Assembly: GCA_020226215.1 (NCBI GenBank) | Contig: CM035236.1 | Location: forward strand, 1,927,001-1,991,000 | Reading direction: 5' to 3' | Source of the DNA: Sindora glabra | Lineage: Eukaryota > Streptophyta > Magnoliopsida > Fabales > Fabaceae | DNA length: 64,000 bases | Shown: positions 13,638 to 26,229 of the stretch, one piece after another | How positions within the stretch are numbered: position 1 is the first letter of the stretch | Layout: each line of letters begins with the position of its first letter | The notes under the pieces: model-generated | Databases searched by the model: none | Seen by the model: only the letters and a program-made list of their open reading frames with translations | What the model was told of the DNA's origin: nothing | Translations under genes and position numbers: made by a program

Positions 13638-15864
13638 ATGCTAGAGACGGAGCTCTGTTCATCCCGGGTATTATCACCTTTTCGTGAAGAAAGTGGAGAT
13701 GAGGAGCTTTCGGTTCTTCCTAGGCACACAAAAGTCATTGTCACTGGGAATAACAGAACAAAATCCGTATTGGTGGGCCTGCAAGGTGTCGTTAAGAAAG
13801 CTGTTGGCCTCGGAGGTTGGCATTGGCTGGTATTTTTATTTCTTTCCCCATTTGATCAGTTCATTTATCGGAAATTTATAATGTTGGTAAACATTACCAT
13901 GCTTATACTAGCTTATATATGCACCGTATTCTAAAGCTGAAATGAGAAAAGGGGGGAAAACTTTTGTGATCCATCAATCATTATATACCATGCAGTCTTT
14001 TTTTTAGATGTGAGAATTAATCTCTATCTACAGCTGGTTTTAGCAATACGGGTCCAAAGCAAATGTAAAACGTATCAAAAGCTTTTCTTTTTCTAAGAAA
14101 AAATAGAGTGGATAGATACGACGAATTTAACTAGGAGTTGTCCCATTGTTGGTCGTCCATGCGTTAGATGGCATGAGTAACAGATTGCAGATGCCTTTTT
14201 TTTCTGACATATGAAGCCTTGAACTATTTGGCTTTGCATGTTCATATGCATCTCTACGAGTGTCTCACATTATGGAAGGCCACTGGTTGTCCGTAAAACT
14301 TCATTGTTTTATGGCTTGAACTATTTATTTTTATGCCAATGCCGAGACGCATACTTTTTACAATTTTAAGAATGTCTCGTTCTTAATGTTCAAGGTCTTA
14401 AAAAATGGGGTTGAGGTTAAGCTGCAAAGGAATGCATTGAGTGTGCTAGAGCACCCTACAGGGAATGAAGATGATTTTGATTACAACTCTAGCAGCAGCT
14501 CTGATATCCATGAAAAGGGCAATGATTTCCGTAAGCCCTCAAACTTACATGACGAAATTGATTTTGATGTCATACTGACTGTTGTTTTCAATGGTACGGC
14601 CCATGTAAAAATTTACGTTGTTTCTCTTTGGGCAGCTAGCAGTGTTGAGTTCCACAAACTCAGCAAGGGAAGAGTTCGGCATGCTAGGCCTTATTGTCAT
14701 TCTCTTTCAGCAAAGTCTAGCTACCGGGGGAGTTACAGAGAACTCCATTCTATTCGGGGACCTCAGCCTGTAAGAATTTTTTTCAGAATTGGATGTTTGA
14801 AATCAATTTTTTTTTAGAATCTAATTCATTTCATTTCAATAGAAATAATTTTAATAATTTCAGAATTGGATGTTTAAAATCAATTTTTTCTTTAAAATCT
14901 AATTCATTTCATTTCAATAGAAATAATTTTTATTCGTTTGCAAATAAATTTCATTGTTTAGAAACTATATAAAAAATAATGATTTCAATTAATTTGCAAA
15001 TGAATTTTTTTTTTTTGTAAAAATATATTGAAAAATGCATGAAATTTAATTGGAAATTAGATTTTAATGGTATTATATTAATAAAATATTAGAATGAGAG
15101 TAAAATTATTAATATAATAGGTGTTTCATGCTAGATAAAATGGATTCTAATCAAATTCTTGATATATTTGATGGATTTCATAGTGGCATAAATGTAATTA
15201 AAACAAAATTTGTAAATGAAATAAATTCTTTTAATTTATATTCAGATACTAATTTAAAAAGAAATTCATTTTAAAATGGAATGAAATCTTGTTTTCGGGC
15301 CAAATAATGGAGTAAATGAAGTGGCTACAGTGTTATTTTCTGCAACGGTTTCCCTTAACGTGGACAAAATGACATTAACATCTTAATTTATAGTGCTTTG
15401 TAATTTGTATGCTTGCTGCAAAGTGTTTGACATCGCTTTTCAACAGAAAGTGAATCTGTCAAAGATAGGAACTGGCTCTTTGTGGAGATATTGCAGATAT
15501 TTTAACCTTGTGAGTCTTCTCCTGATCTCCTAGAATATGTTGATTTTTCAAGCATGGTTGTAGCTCTCAACACAGTTCCTGTTTCAATTCTTGACATGCA
15601 GGTGAGCAGCAATTCGAGTCCATCAAGGGGACAAATGGTTAATGTTGTGCAGCGCCATTTTGCTCTGCAGGTATCTATACTGTTTCTAACATACCACACG
15701 CACACAGATAATAGAGGCCCGCAACTCTTATTAAATACGTGCATTTTGTCTTATTTTGAGATGCTGCTTTGATACAGCTTAAAGTGGATGAGGTACCCGT
15801 AATCAAGGAATTCTTTCGAGGAGTCAAGAGAGCGAAGACAGTTGACACGCATGCCTGGCAGTAA
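13638..15864 (+). CDS. SAP30-like subunit of the Sin3 histone deacetylase complex (AFR1/AFR2 type)
   Basis: SAP30 proteins dock in the Sin3-HDAC corepressor; the Arabidopsis homologues AFR1/AFR2 repress flowering genes. Exons read as 13638-13829, 14395-14530, 14636-14769, 15447-15509, 15602-15670 and 15778-15864, all with GT-AG borders and matching phases, giving 226 residues. Residues 1-64 hold the conserved N-terminal region (SGDEELSVLPRHTKVIVTGN, GLQGVVKKAVGLGGWHW). An acidic/serine-rich linker follows. Residues about 155-222 are the Sin3-binding domain (SLWRYCRYFNL, VNVVQRHFALQ, EFFRGVKRAKT). The start was chosen as the first ATG in frame; a TTG 18 bases upstream is not credible. Several family positions look diverged: the usual 'LVDAIPNPSKEQL' is replaced by 'LVSSNSSPSRGQM'. 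The 105-nt intron 14531-14635 is a multiple of three without a stop, so its retention would add 35 residues. The Sin3-binding call is strong; exact naming is uncertain. Confidence 0.85.
14781..14935. repeat. Two tandem 77-bp units in an intron of the SAP30-like gene
   Basis: The unit beginning 'tttcagaattggatgttt' occurs at about 14781-14857 and again at 14858-14935 with roughly 90 percent identity. The rest of the intron up to about 15300 is A/T-rich and ends with sequence partly inverted relative to this unit ('aaattcattttaaaatgg'), so the whole 0.5 kb may be a decayed MITE. Confidence 0.6.
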
Positions 15865-15899
15865 CTCTGAATGCTAAGTGGTTGTAATGTAATATACAC

Positions 15900-17890
15900 A
15901 TTAGTTTTAACCTTAGATGTAGTTACTAATCACAAAACGAATTGAGAGATTGACCATAGGCTTGGCGGGCAAATGTTCAGTCTCGCGAATTCTAACCTTG
16001 TAATATTGGGATTATTCCTTAGTTAACATGGTATGGCCAGTATCACTTGCCTTGAATATCCACGAATAACTGCTACTATGGTCAAGTATTTTCATCTAGT
16101 GATAAAATAATGAGCTCATTTACGAAGAGGGTGCAACTGCAGGAGTTAGATGTGGAACTTGGGCGTCTGTCAAGCATTATTCCAAAGTAACTATTGGTTT
16201 CGCTTGTTGACATGCTTGAGCATGCCAGCAGTACACGAGTTCAATGTTAAAATGTTAAGAAAAATAAGAGGAAGGAAATTTAAACTTGTGTTGACCGTTA
16301 GAACAACGTAGTTAAAATTATATGCCCAATCAAAGCAAGAGGGTGAAGTAAATTATATATTCATTTAAAGCGAGAGCAAGAAATAAATGAGATTAACTAT
16401 TCTTGTTTGGTTTCAGACCCGTGAACTTGCTGACTAAGAAAAGAAGCCATCAGATAGTGAACAAGGCCACCGGTAAAGTATGAAATGAAATGACCAAGAG
16501 TGTTAGGCGTGGATGCAACCTCATTGGTTTGTGTTGTCCCTCCCCTTAGTTACAAGGGTGAAGCAAGCAATGGCGGTTAGTGTTGGCTATCAATTTGGTG
16601 TCACGGGCATGTGCTCTCTACAGTCTACAGTGAAAGATGTTGGAGCATCCCAGTGATTTCATAAGATTTTTTTTCCTTTATCGGGTACCTAGCTTAGCTA
16701 TGACCCTTTTTCTATGCTGAAGCGTGACGTCGTGCCTCTTATTTCAAACGCAAGGACATACTTGCATTATTGTAATGCATGATGCCAGGACCTACATAAA
16801 AAGGGGAAATGGATAGTATGACCATATTTTGTCAATTTAATTGAAAGGTCTTTCCTATAACATCTCTTCCCCATTTACAAGACTTGAGAAAGATTTTGTG
16901 CCAAAAGCGTTATCAGTGATCATTCCCCTTTAATTTAGTTTATAATATATCAGATAGGCTGGTGAAAGTGTAGGATATTCTTTTATTTTTGGCTATTTTC
17001 TCCTACTTGATTCTTACTTACATTGATTTTTTTTTTTGGGAAATACATAAAAAAAACCCTAAAATTTACATGAGTATCAAATTTTGATACATGAATTTTA
17101 AACTCCTACAAATAACCCCCCAACTTAAAATAAAAAAAAAGTAAAAGAGTTAAGCCCCATTTGCATTTAACAGCAAGGAGTATATAACCCATTTTGTGCC
17201 CTATTTTTTCTTCTTTCTCTACCCTTGCTTTATACTGAAGGTCTTTCCTTTTGTACTATCTCTGGTATAAAATCACATAAATGAACAATTTCTTACATTA
17301 ATTTAGTAATTGTTTCATTTTATATTTATCACTTTGGTTTTGATTTAATTCTACGGTCAAGGTTGTTGATATAATTGAATCTCCGAGTGGTTTACAAAAT
17401 TCTATTTTAAATTCAATAGGAAATACCAATGATCAAGGAAAAAAGAACGCATCTAAAACACAGATGGTCAAAGAAAAAATAGCATGAACTTAACCTCTCT
17501 ATTAAGAATATCATTAAAAATTTTCAAATCAATGTCTTTACTAATAATTCTATTAAGGATAATTTACATAAATTTCCTATAATATAACCATAATCCTTTT
17601 GTAAGCATAAGAAAGGTATCTAATGAGATACAATTTATTTCATCTTTTTTTTATATATTATTCTTTAACTAAGTTTTTGCATGTAGCATTTCTTTTTCTT
17701 AAATGTTCTTCCTTGAAATCGAAGGGAATTAATTTTTCACTTGTTATATATATGTTGAAAAAATTTTAATTGTAATTTATCTTAACAAGAAATATGATAT
17801 AGATGCATCATTAAAAATAGTAATTGAACAATTATTTAAACACTTATAAATGTGATTTATCCATACAAAGATATTTAGAATCTTTTCATT
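15900..17890. other. Downstream intergenic DNA
   Basis: The 3' region of the SAP30-like gene passes into ordinary intergenic DNA with no supported gene. From about 16.98 kb the composition becomes very A/T-rich and runs into the copia remnant. A stretch near 17030-17160 with 'aaaccctaaaatttacatg' resembles common plant repeat DNA but I cannot assign it. Confidence 0.4.
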
Positions 17891-17899
17891 TTGACTAAT

Positions 17900-19754
17900 A
17901 AATAAATATTTCATTATTTAAATTATAGGTTTGCAGGCCAAAATAAAACTCAAATTTTCAAAAATTTTCATTTCAAACTCCCATTTTTAAATATTTTGTT
18001 GCTTTTAGAAACTCTTCATAAGTTTTAATAATGTTCAAATTATTAACAATTATATTGAAATCATATTTAGATTTCTTGATATAAACACAAGGGATTTTTA
18101 TATACTTCTTTTAATAAATATTTATTAAGATAATTACAACACATTCATTTGGATTGCTTTAATCCATACAAAAATATTTTTAATTTAATTAAATATATTT
18201 CTCAAAAATTCAAATTTCACATTTTAAGTATTTGAAATCTTTTAGGAATTTTCATATAATATAATTTTCACATGTGAAATAGGATATATTAAATCCATTA
18301 AATGCATACAAGTTCTAATACATTGTTAGAAAATTATATCTGCCACGTAAAAATAATATTCTAATAGCCAGTGACAATTATTATAAAAATCCTTATGTAC
18401 AAACTAAACTTTTTCTTTGTAACTTCAATTTTCTAATTATCTTGGTATAATTATATATTTAACTTTACATCTTTCGAGGTGCTTCATTAACTTAACACAT
18501 TTTAGGTATTTCTTCACTTTAAGTGAATTTAAACTTTGTATTTCAATCTTAATTGCATCTTTTTCCTTTTCTTTTACCTAATAATCATACAACATCATTT
18601 TAAGATGCTCAGTAACCACTATTTTTTCATAATTTTAAGTGTTACATTGTATATTATCAACAATTATTTCCTTTTTGATTCCATCTTTTTCATTAGAGAT
18701 ATAATTAATTAAAATCTCTTTATTTTCATAGATTATAAGTATCTGAACTTCTTTTAGAAATTTATTGTTATATCTCAAATCGTAGCTTTTTTCAAAGGTT
18801 TGTTGTTAATTATGTTTTAAATATCTTCAAAAATATTTAATTCTTTAATAAAGCCATTTATTTACTCCTTTTTATTTTAAGGATATTTATATTTGAAACT
18901 AATAAGTCTATTTTGTATCAAACATGTATTAAACTTAATTATTATTGATAAATACATTGCCCTACTTTGGTATTAATTTGAATAAGGGCATTAACTGATA
19001 TATAATATTTATTTATTTTCTTTTAATTAGTAATATTTGACTATTTTATTATACTTTATAAACCAATCATATTATAAACTTCTAGTTCATATTATTTTAT
19101 GTGAGGATCAAAATGATTGAATATCACATTATTTTTAAAGTTCCATATTTTCTCCCCTAATCTTAGGAATATAATTTCACATGTGAATTTATATTCTCTA
19201 TCATTTTTCAAATCATTTTTATGTATTGTGGTGGAATAAAAATACATTTCACAACCATATGTGAAATTATAAATTAATAAATGAAATTATGTTCTTTAAA
19301 AATGTATTGTACAATTAAAAATTTTCTATATATAAAACATTTTAACTTCTCATCAAAATTAATTATAATGGGGAACTATAACTTCTTGACTTGATGCATA
19401 TAAGTTTTGCAATATGTGAAGTTGCATGTCCCTAAAGATAATATAAGAAATTTTATTCTCACTAAACAAAGATAAAATTAATAATTTGGGATATTAAAAA
19501 TATTATAATTGAATCATTTTACATATAAACATACTTCAAAATGTTCAATAATTATTCTAATTGACAGATAATAATCAATAAAGATTTTAGATATAAATTT
19601 ACTAGCACTATCAAGACATATTGTCTTAATTACATAATTAAGAAATTATACTTAAAGTCAAATTATTTGAGCAAGTAATCTCTTAAATATTATATTACGA
19701 ATTGATAATAAATACATATATTATCATTTTCTTGAAAATGAACTAAAATAATAA

Positions 19755-19760
<6 letters not shown>
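17900..19760 (-). mobile_element. Decayed Ty1/copia retrotransposon, minus strand (integrase and reverse transcriptase remnants)
   Basis: Copia elements encode gag, protease, integrase, reverse transcriptase and RNase H in that order. Reading the minus strand, 19760 down to about 19080 resembles the integrase end: an 'IKTICLDSASKFISKIF' segment corresponds to the usual 'IRLDNAGEFTSQAF', then 'GTCNFTYCKTYMHQ' to 'GHAILHAA', and 'FIPPQYIKM' to the copia 'IAPPQRTKM'. Further along the same strand, about 18215 down to 18070, 'KIFLYGLKQSK' and 'NKYLLKEVYKN' match the reverse transcriptase 'SLYGLKQSGRMW' and 'YLLKEGY' motifs. Stops and frameshifts are everywhere. The order integrase then reverse transcriptase fits copia. 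LTRs were not located, so true ends are unknown. Flanking A/T-rich DNA to about 21 kb may belong to it. Confidence 0.7.

Positions 19761-19786
<26 letters not shown>
19757..19786. repeat. (TA)n microsatellite
   Basis: A run of about 14 TA dinucleotides lies in A/T-rich DNA next to the integrase remnant. Confidence 0.9.
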
Positions 19787-19789
<3 letters not shown>

Positions 19790-22700
19790 ATATATCTATA
19801 TTGTGAATAAATAGATTAATATATATCACCTTATATCTATTTCAAAAATATTAGGAGTTCGATCTCAAATTTAGTTGATAATAGCCTTAAAAACAAGTAG
19901 TAAATGAAATTTTATTGAAGAATCTTTTGGTTCTTCAATGAATAACCTTGTGATTTTTCAATTAGTTCTTACATCATTATTGATCTAGAATAACCTATTT
20001 AATCATGCTAAATAATTAAAATATTTTAGTTAGTGAACTTCTAGTTCACCATTTTTTCAATTAACTTTGTATATATATATCAAATATGAAAAATGATAGC
20101 AACCTTTTTCAATATGTTTTTCTTTACTTGAGACCATTATTATAATATAAAGATATTCAATATCTTATTGTCTTAATAAAGCATCTGTTCATTGTATGTT
20201 CTTGAAACTTAATAAATATATTTGAGACTTAATTGACAATGATACATATTAATTAACTAAATATTTTAAAGACTTAATTAAAAAATGCATATCAATCAAC
20301 TTTGTACTACTAGATATTATAGCATATCAATTAACTTTGTATTACTAGATATTATATTGATATAATTTTTACCAATCTTTAATTAAAAATATTTTTTATT
20401 ATCAAGAATGATGTGTATTGTTACACTACCTATAAGAGATAAATACTCAATATTAATTTAATAAAATAAATAAAATTAGTCATTATTATTATCAATTAAA
20501 TTATCAATTCTTTCTTTGGGATATATAAAAAAAATTAACACATTGAAATGTGTTATATTATAATAATTATGGTTGAGAGCATTATTCTCATTAGTTAAAT
20601 TGACCCTATTTTTTTTCTTTAAAATGAGGTATAGTAAAGTTCCACAAGATGTTTAGATATACAATGGATATATAACTAAGATATTTTGTACAACTTTAGT
20701 AGCATTTTCAATAACTTTTGACATCATAGGTCTCTTTTATTATATTCTCTAACTTCTAATGAAGAAAACTAATTTTATAGTTATTTGTACTATTCTTATA
20801 ACTATCATAAATTCATAAATTAATTTTTCCTTTCTTCACATACACTATTAAACTTCCTTTTATTAATAATGTATTCACTTCAAATAATATAATAAAATTG
20901 GCAAGATAAATTTTATCATTTTTAACCAAAAATTGCCAAATTTATTCAGCTAAAAGAATGCACGATGATAAAAAAAAGTAGAAAGAAAAAACATATTATG
21001 TAATTGATAAAGAAAATAAAAATAGTACTAAATAAAATTTTACTTCATTTACTCACTTCATCAATGTTACCATTAATTTTATTTGACTTAAAGATGGTGA
21101 CGAAAGAAAATCATTGCCTTTGTAACTCGATTGTAGGATAATGGAAAGCAAAATTTTTTTAACATAAAGGTAAAATGTTTGAACCACTTTATCTATGCTT
21201 GTTCTTTGAAATTCAATAATAGAAAGGAGAGTCTCAAATATTTTTATAAATGATGACTTTGGTGTACTTAAAGCAAATGACAAGTTACCAAACACATAAA
21301 AATATGAGATAAGTGGCATATCATTGAATAAAATAAAATTATTCAAACTAAATTAAAAGCTAATAATAGGCATGCTTCCCACTTGTAAGTTTGTCGATTT
21401 CTTCTTTAACATTTTGAGTTTATAATACAGGTTTTTTAAATAAATATTTAAAATATAAATTAAAATAAAAGATTTATTGGGTTTAGATTGAATTTTTAAT
21501 AGATATGACAAGAAAGAATAAAGAATTTAGATTTGTATATAATTCTCAAAATATTACTTTATATCTAAACATATTAACTTGTAACTAATTATAATAGTGA
21601 TAAAGCATCTAGTAAAAAATAAAACATATAGGGGGAATAAAAATGATTCAATTATAGATCTATTGCAATAAAGTTTCATATTAATAATAAAGAGTTATAA
21701 AAAAATATGCATATAAATTCAATAAAGTTATCTTTGGTGCAATAAGCCCACCTAATACAATTATAGAGAAAATGAATAATAAGCTTAAAGATAAAGCTTC
21801 TTTAGTATTTTTGCATAGCTTTACATTAACACTTTATTTCTTTATTAAATCACATTTTTAGGATTTATTATATTTAAAAGAATTTAAGCATTCAATATCT
21901 ATAATAGTTAATTTTTCCTATAATATTGAATATTAGTAATTATAATATGAATATTGACTGAATTAAAAGACATATCAATTAAAATAAAAATAATTTATAC
22001 AAACATAAATTATTAAATCATATGTGTAAATATTATTTTAAAACATAATTAAATCAAAAGCAAAGGATGTGCAATAACAGACAAATGAAATTCATAGATA
22101 AGTGTCATTGATATGCAAGAATCATTCATCATGATGTAAAGTAACAACTTATGAATAAGAAAATAATTTTATACATAATGCAATAATTTTATGGATAAAT
22201 AATAATGGTTACAAATAACAAAAGTAATCACTTGTAAACTTTTCTTATTTTATGCAATAAACTTAATATGAATAATCATAAAGAAAAATAAAAATAATTT
22301 CTAAATAAATAATTTATATAACATAATAGAGATCATTGCTTAATCATATGTAAATTTGATAAAAGGAGAAGTTATACTCATAAACTTTACAAATCCGAGT
22401 AGAGTGAATGATAATGTTTCTTTTATGAATCCAAAAACTCAATCTATAAAAGAATTGTGCTAATGTTGTATAATAAAAATGTTTAATACTAAAGGAATAT
22501 ACGAAAGTAATGAAGGAGAATTATAAAAAAATGAGTATATTTTATTCAACTATATATAAAATGATTCATATAACCTATATGTATGATGTAGATAGATCAA
22601 ATGTTATAATTTTATAATAATAACTCATATATAAAATTGAAATATAATAATTTATCATTATAAGAATATAACATTTAATTTATGGATATTCATATTTAAT

Positions 22701-23150
22701 TATCATTATTCATAATATCATTATCTTTATTATTATAATACTTGTGAAAAATTAAAAAAAATTATTTCTTATCAATTTTGTAGAATTAATTATTTAACTA
22801 ATATTTTTCTTCATTTATATTATATTAAAATGATTTTAAGATATAAGTATATATAAATTTAAAATTTTTTAAAATTTATTTTAATTTTTATACTAAATTA
22901 TAAAATAGATACAATTAAAATTTATTAATATTTTTAAGTTTTATATTATAATTTTGGAGGATATATTAATCATTTTGACAATATTTTATAAGAAATTTAG
23001 AATTAAATCAAATAAAATACTAGAAGTTAATTTTTGAAAACTATCGATTTTTTACTATTAACTAAATAATTTCAAGCACTTTTTGAGAAGTTAAGAAGGG
23101 AAAATTACTTCTTAAGAATTTTAACTTCTTAACAGAATTTACATTTTGTA
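19790..23150. other. A/T-rich gene-free DNA
   Basis: No gene is supported. The minus-strand frame 21053-21346 (97 codons) has no recognisable domain. A duplicated segment of about 41 bp ('catatcaa(c/t)caactttgta') lies at about 20288-20355. The composition suggests old transposon DNA. Confidence 0.4.
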
Positions 23151-23156
23151 TGAACT

Positions 23157-23777
23157 CTTAAGTGCTTGTTTGGTATAATAATAAGAAATCATTATAAGTC
23201 AAATAATTGATTATTATCTTTTTAAAAATATTTGGTTGCACTTTTGAAAATTTTTAATATTCAATTATAAGCAATAATTATGATTAAAAAATAAGTTACT
23301 TAAAATAACTTATTTTCTAATCATAATTATAAAAAGAGAAAATTTAAATTTTATACCCATACTAATCTTTTTTTTTTGTGTTCTTTTACCTTCATTATTC
23401 TTTTTTCAATAGTAAAAAATTTTAATTTTATACTCATACTAATCTTCTTTTTTTATTTTAAATTTAAATAAATAAGGATACATATAATAAATAAGAATAT
23501 ACCAAAATTAAATAATATATATTATGTATATTTTCTTTTACAAATAATAATACTATAAAGATTATAAAATTAGTGATTTTGATATAATTATATGTATTTT
23601 ATTATCTTTTTTAGTAATTTAACATTTAAAATTGATTATTATGTATATCACCCAAACAAAAATAGATTATTTATAAGTAATTATTAACAAATATTAACAA
23701 ACATAAAATAAATTATGTATAATCAATTATTTCAAAAATTAATTATTTTCATTATTATACCAAATAAGTCTTAAGTG
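23157..23777. mobile_element. hAT-type MITE with 8-bp target-site duplication
   Basis: The element spans about 23165-23769 (605 bp). Its left end reads cttgtttggtataataata and its right end, inverted, reads acttatttggtataataatg, forming imperfect terminal inverted repeats. Immediately outside both ends is the identical 8-mer CTTAAGTG (23157-23164 and 23770-23777), the length expected for hAT transposition. The interior is A/T-rich without a transposase frame, so it is non-autonomous. The intact duplication suggests a fairly recent insertion. Confidence 0.85.
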
Positions 23778-23884
23778 TATGATGAGTATTGATTTCAAGT
23801 TTTGTGTAATTAAGGGGTGATATCCAAATTTTTAAAATTTAAGAGTATAAAATCTATTCACCATAAAACTAAAGAAGATACTTA

Positions 23885-25215
23885 GGGACTGTTTGGTTTG
23901 GGGTCTTTAGAAAAGGGAAAGGGAATTGCAGAGTTTCATTCCCTTTCCTTTTGTTTGGTTGAGAAAAAATTCATTCCCTTTCCCCTTTTTTCCTTAATGA
24001 GATTACCCCATTTAAGGGAATAGTGATTCCCCTTCACTCCTTGGGGAATCCCATTCCCTTTCTCTATCTTCTCTAATAATATTATTAAATAATTATTATA
24101 TATTAATAATATTATTAAATATTAAATATATAATAAATATTTTAATATTATTTAATTATATTAATAATATTATAATATTTTAATACTTGTTCTTTTTAAT
24201 ATTATAATATTTTTAATATTAATAATTAATAATAAATAATAAATAATTATTATTATAATATTATTTAATTATATTAATAATATTATAATATTTTTAAGTT
24301 ATTGAAAATTAATAATATTAATAAATAATAATTATGATAAATAATAAAAAATAAAAAATAATTATTTTATATTAATAATATTAATAATATTTATTTAAAA
24401 AATAAATAATTTTTATTAAATATTAAATAAATTATTATTATTATAATATTATCTAATTATATTAATAATATTAATTTTTAATAAAATTAAAAATTAATAT
24501 TATTAATATAATTAGATAATATTATAATAATAATAATTTATTTAATATTTAATAAAAATTATTTATTTTTTAAATAAATATTATTAATATTATTAATATA
24601 AAATAATTATTTTTTATTTTTTATTATTTATCATTATTATTATTTATTAATATTATTAATATATAATAATAATTATTTATTTAATTATTATTTTAATAAT
24701 ATTAATTTTTAATAAATTAAAAATATTATAATATTATTAAATACTAAATAAATAATAAATATTATAATATTGTTCAATTATATTAATAATGTTATAATAT
24801 TTTTAATAATTATTATTTTTAATATTATTAATAATTAATAATATTAATAAAATTATAAATATTAAAAATAATAATTAAATAAATAATAATTATTAAAATT
24901 ATTATAATAATATTAATTATTATTAATATATTAATAATAGTTAAAATAGAGTATTAATAAAAATAATATTAATAAGATGTTAATAATTAATAATAAATAA
25001 TTATAAAAATTATAATATTAGTAAATAAAATAAAAATAATAAGATAATAATTATAATAATTATTTTAAAAATAATTATAAATATATTATTTTTAATGTAA
25101 TAATTATTAATAAAGTAAATTAAAAATACTTGATTCCCTTTCCTGTTTGAACTAAACAGATTGGGTAATTAGGAGTCATTCCTTTCCTTTCCCCCTAATC
25201 AGGAGCCATTACTTG
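23885..25215. repeat. Hyper-AT island bordered by 'attccctttcc' segments
   Basis: The core (about 24075-25128) is almost purely A and T, built from 'attaataatatta'-like words with only a handful of G or C. Both borders carry GC-richer blocks with repeated 'attccctttcc' words; the left begins 'gggactgtttggtttgggg', a sequence style typical of MITE termini. The bordered unit may be a single element whose interior expanded by slippage. I could not match the two ends as clean inverted repeats. Confidence 0.6.
24308..24660. repeat. 353-bp near-perfect palindrome (two 174-nt arms, 5-nt spacer)
   Basis: Position by position, 24308-24481 is the reverse complement of 24487-24660 with a single mismatch that I could find (around 24333/24635). 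The spacer is taaaa at 24482-24486. Both arms are almost entirely A/T. An inverted repeat of this length with so short a loop could extrude as a cruciform or give a long hairpin RNA if transcribed. Confidence 0.92.
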
Positions 25216-25219
25216 ATTA

Positions 25220-26220
25220 AAATTTTTCAATTCGTTACCTATACAAGCTTAAAAAATTGAGTTGGTGAGGTGAAAAGCAATGAAGCATAGACACATGGCA
25301 GAAACTTACCATAAAAGCCATGCATTTTAGCAATTGTCTCTTTGTATTTGTTTCTTTATATGAAATAATATTTAAATGAACCTAAGCTTTTTTGGCGAAT
25401 TGTGTCCATGGCAGTTCAAATGAATAGGGTCAAAATTGTCCCATGGTAAAATATTTTTAATTACTGTAAAAATGATTTGAAGTTTGGCCTTCAATCAGTT
25501 TATGAATTTTTCACAATAAAATAATAATTATAATAGTTATATATCTTTTTATGTGATCTTCACTGTACTTTTTCATATTTATCATATAAATTTACAAAAT
25601 TTTTATTTATAATTTTAAGGATTTAAACTTAATCTATTATTAATATAAAGTAATTTTATATTATTATTTATTTATATATTATTATATCAATAAAAAATTA
25701 TTAAAACTCTTTTACTGTATTTAAGAATTCTAAATTGTTACTACTTTTTCAATGACATGTCATTTTTTAATTCACTGATAATATAAAATATTTTACATTG
25801 ATAATATATCAAATTTAAATTCTAATTTTAATTAATAATTTTTCACAATTATAATATACAAATTTGAGTTTAAATTTGATTCGATGTAACATTTTTTATA
25901 CTATTAATGAATAAAAAGATGATGTATATAAAAAATATTTTATAATTATATTTTATAAAAATACTTTTCATAGAAGTAAATAGTCCCAATTATAATGTCA
26001 AAGTACCTCTTTTGTTAAAATATAATAGATATAACAATTTATCAAAGAAAAAATTGTAACATATAATGAAAATAATGTCATACTAGGATTAAAAATAAGA
26101 AAATATTTGCTAACTTCTTGCTTAATTTGATGATTTTGCCTCAAGGACAAAATAAAGGTTTAAGGTGCAAATCAAATGAATATTTTTTTTTTCAGTTTTC
26201 CCATAACATCAGGTAATATT
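25220..26220. other. A/T-rich gene-free DNA
   Basis: Nothing recognisable: no frame above 60 codons with plausible composition, no RNA gene and no clear repeat. Confidence 0.4.
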
Positions 26221-26229
26221 TTATTTGTG

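Noticed and set aside
13620..13934. 104-codon frame with apparent start at 13620
   Set aside because: The start codon is TTG and the frame runs past a clear splice donor at 13830; the real exon starts at ATG 13638 and ends at 13829.
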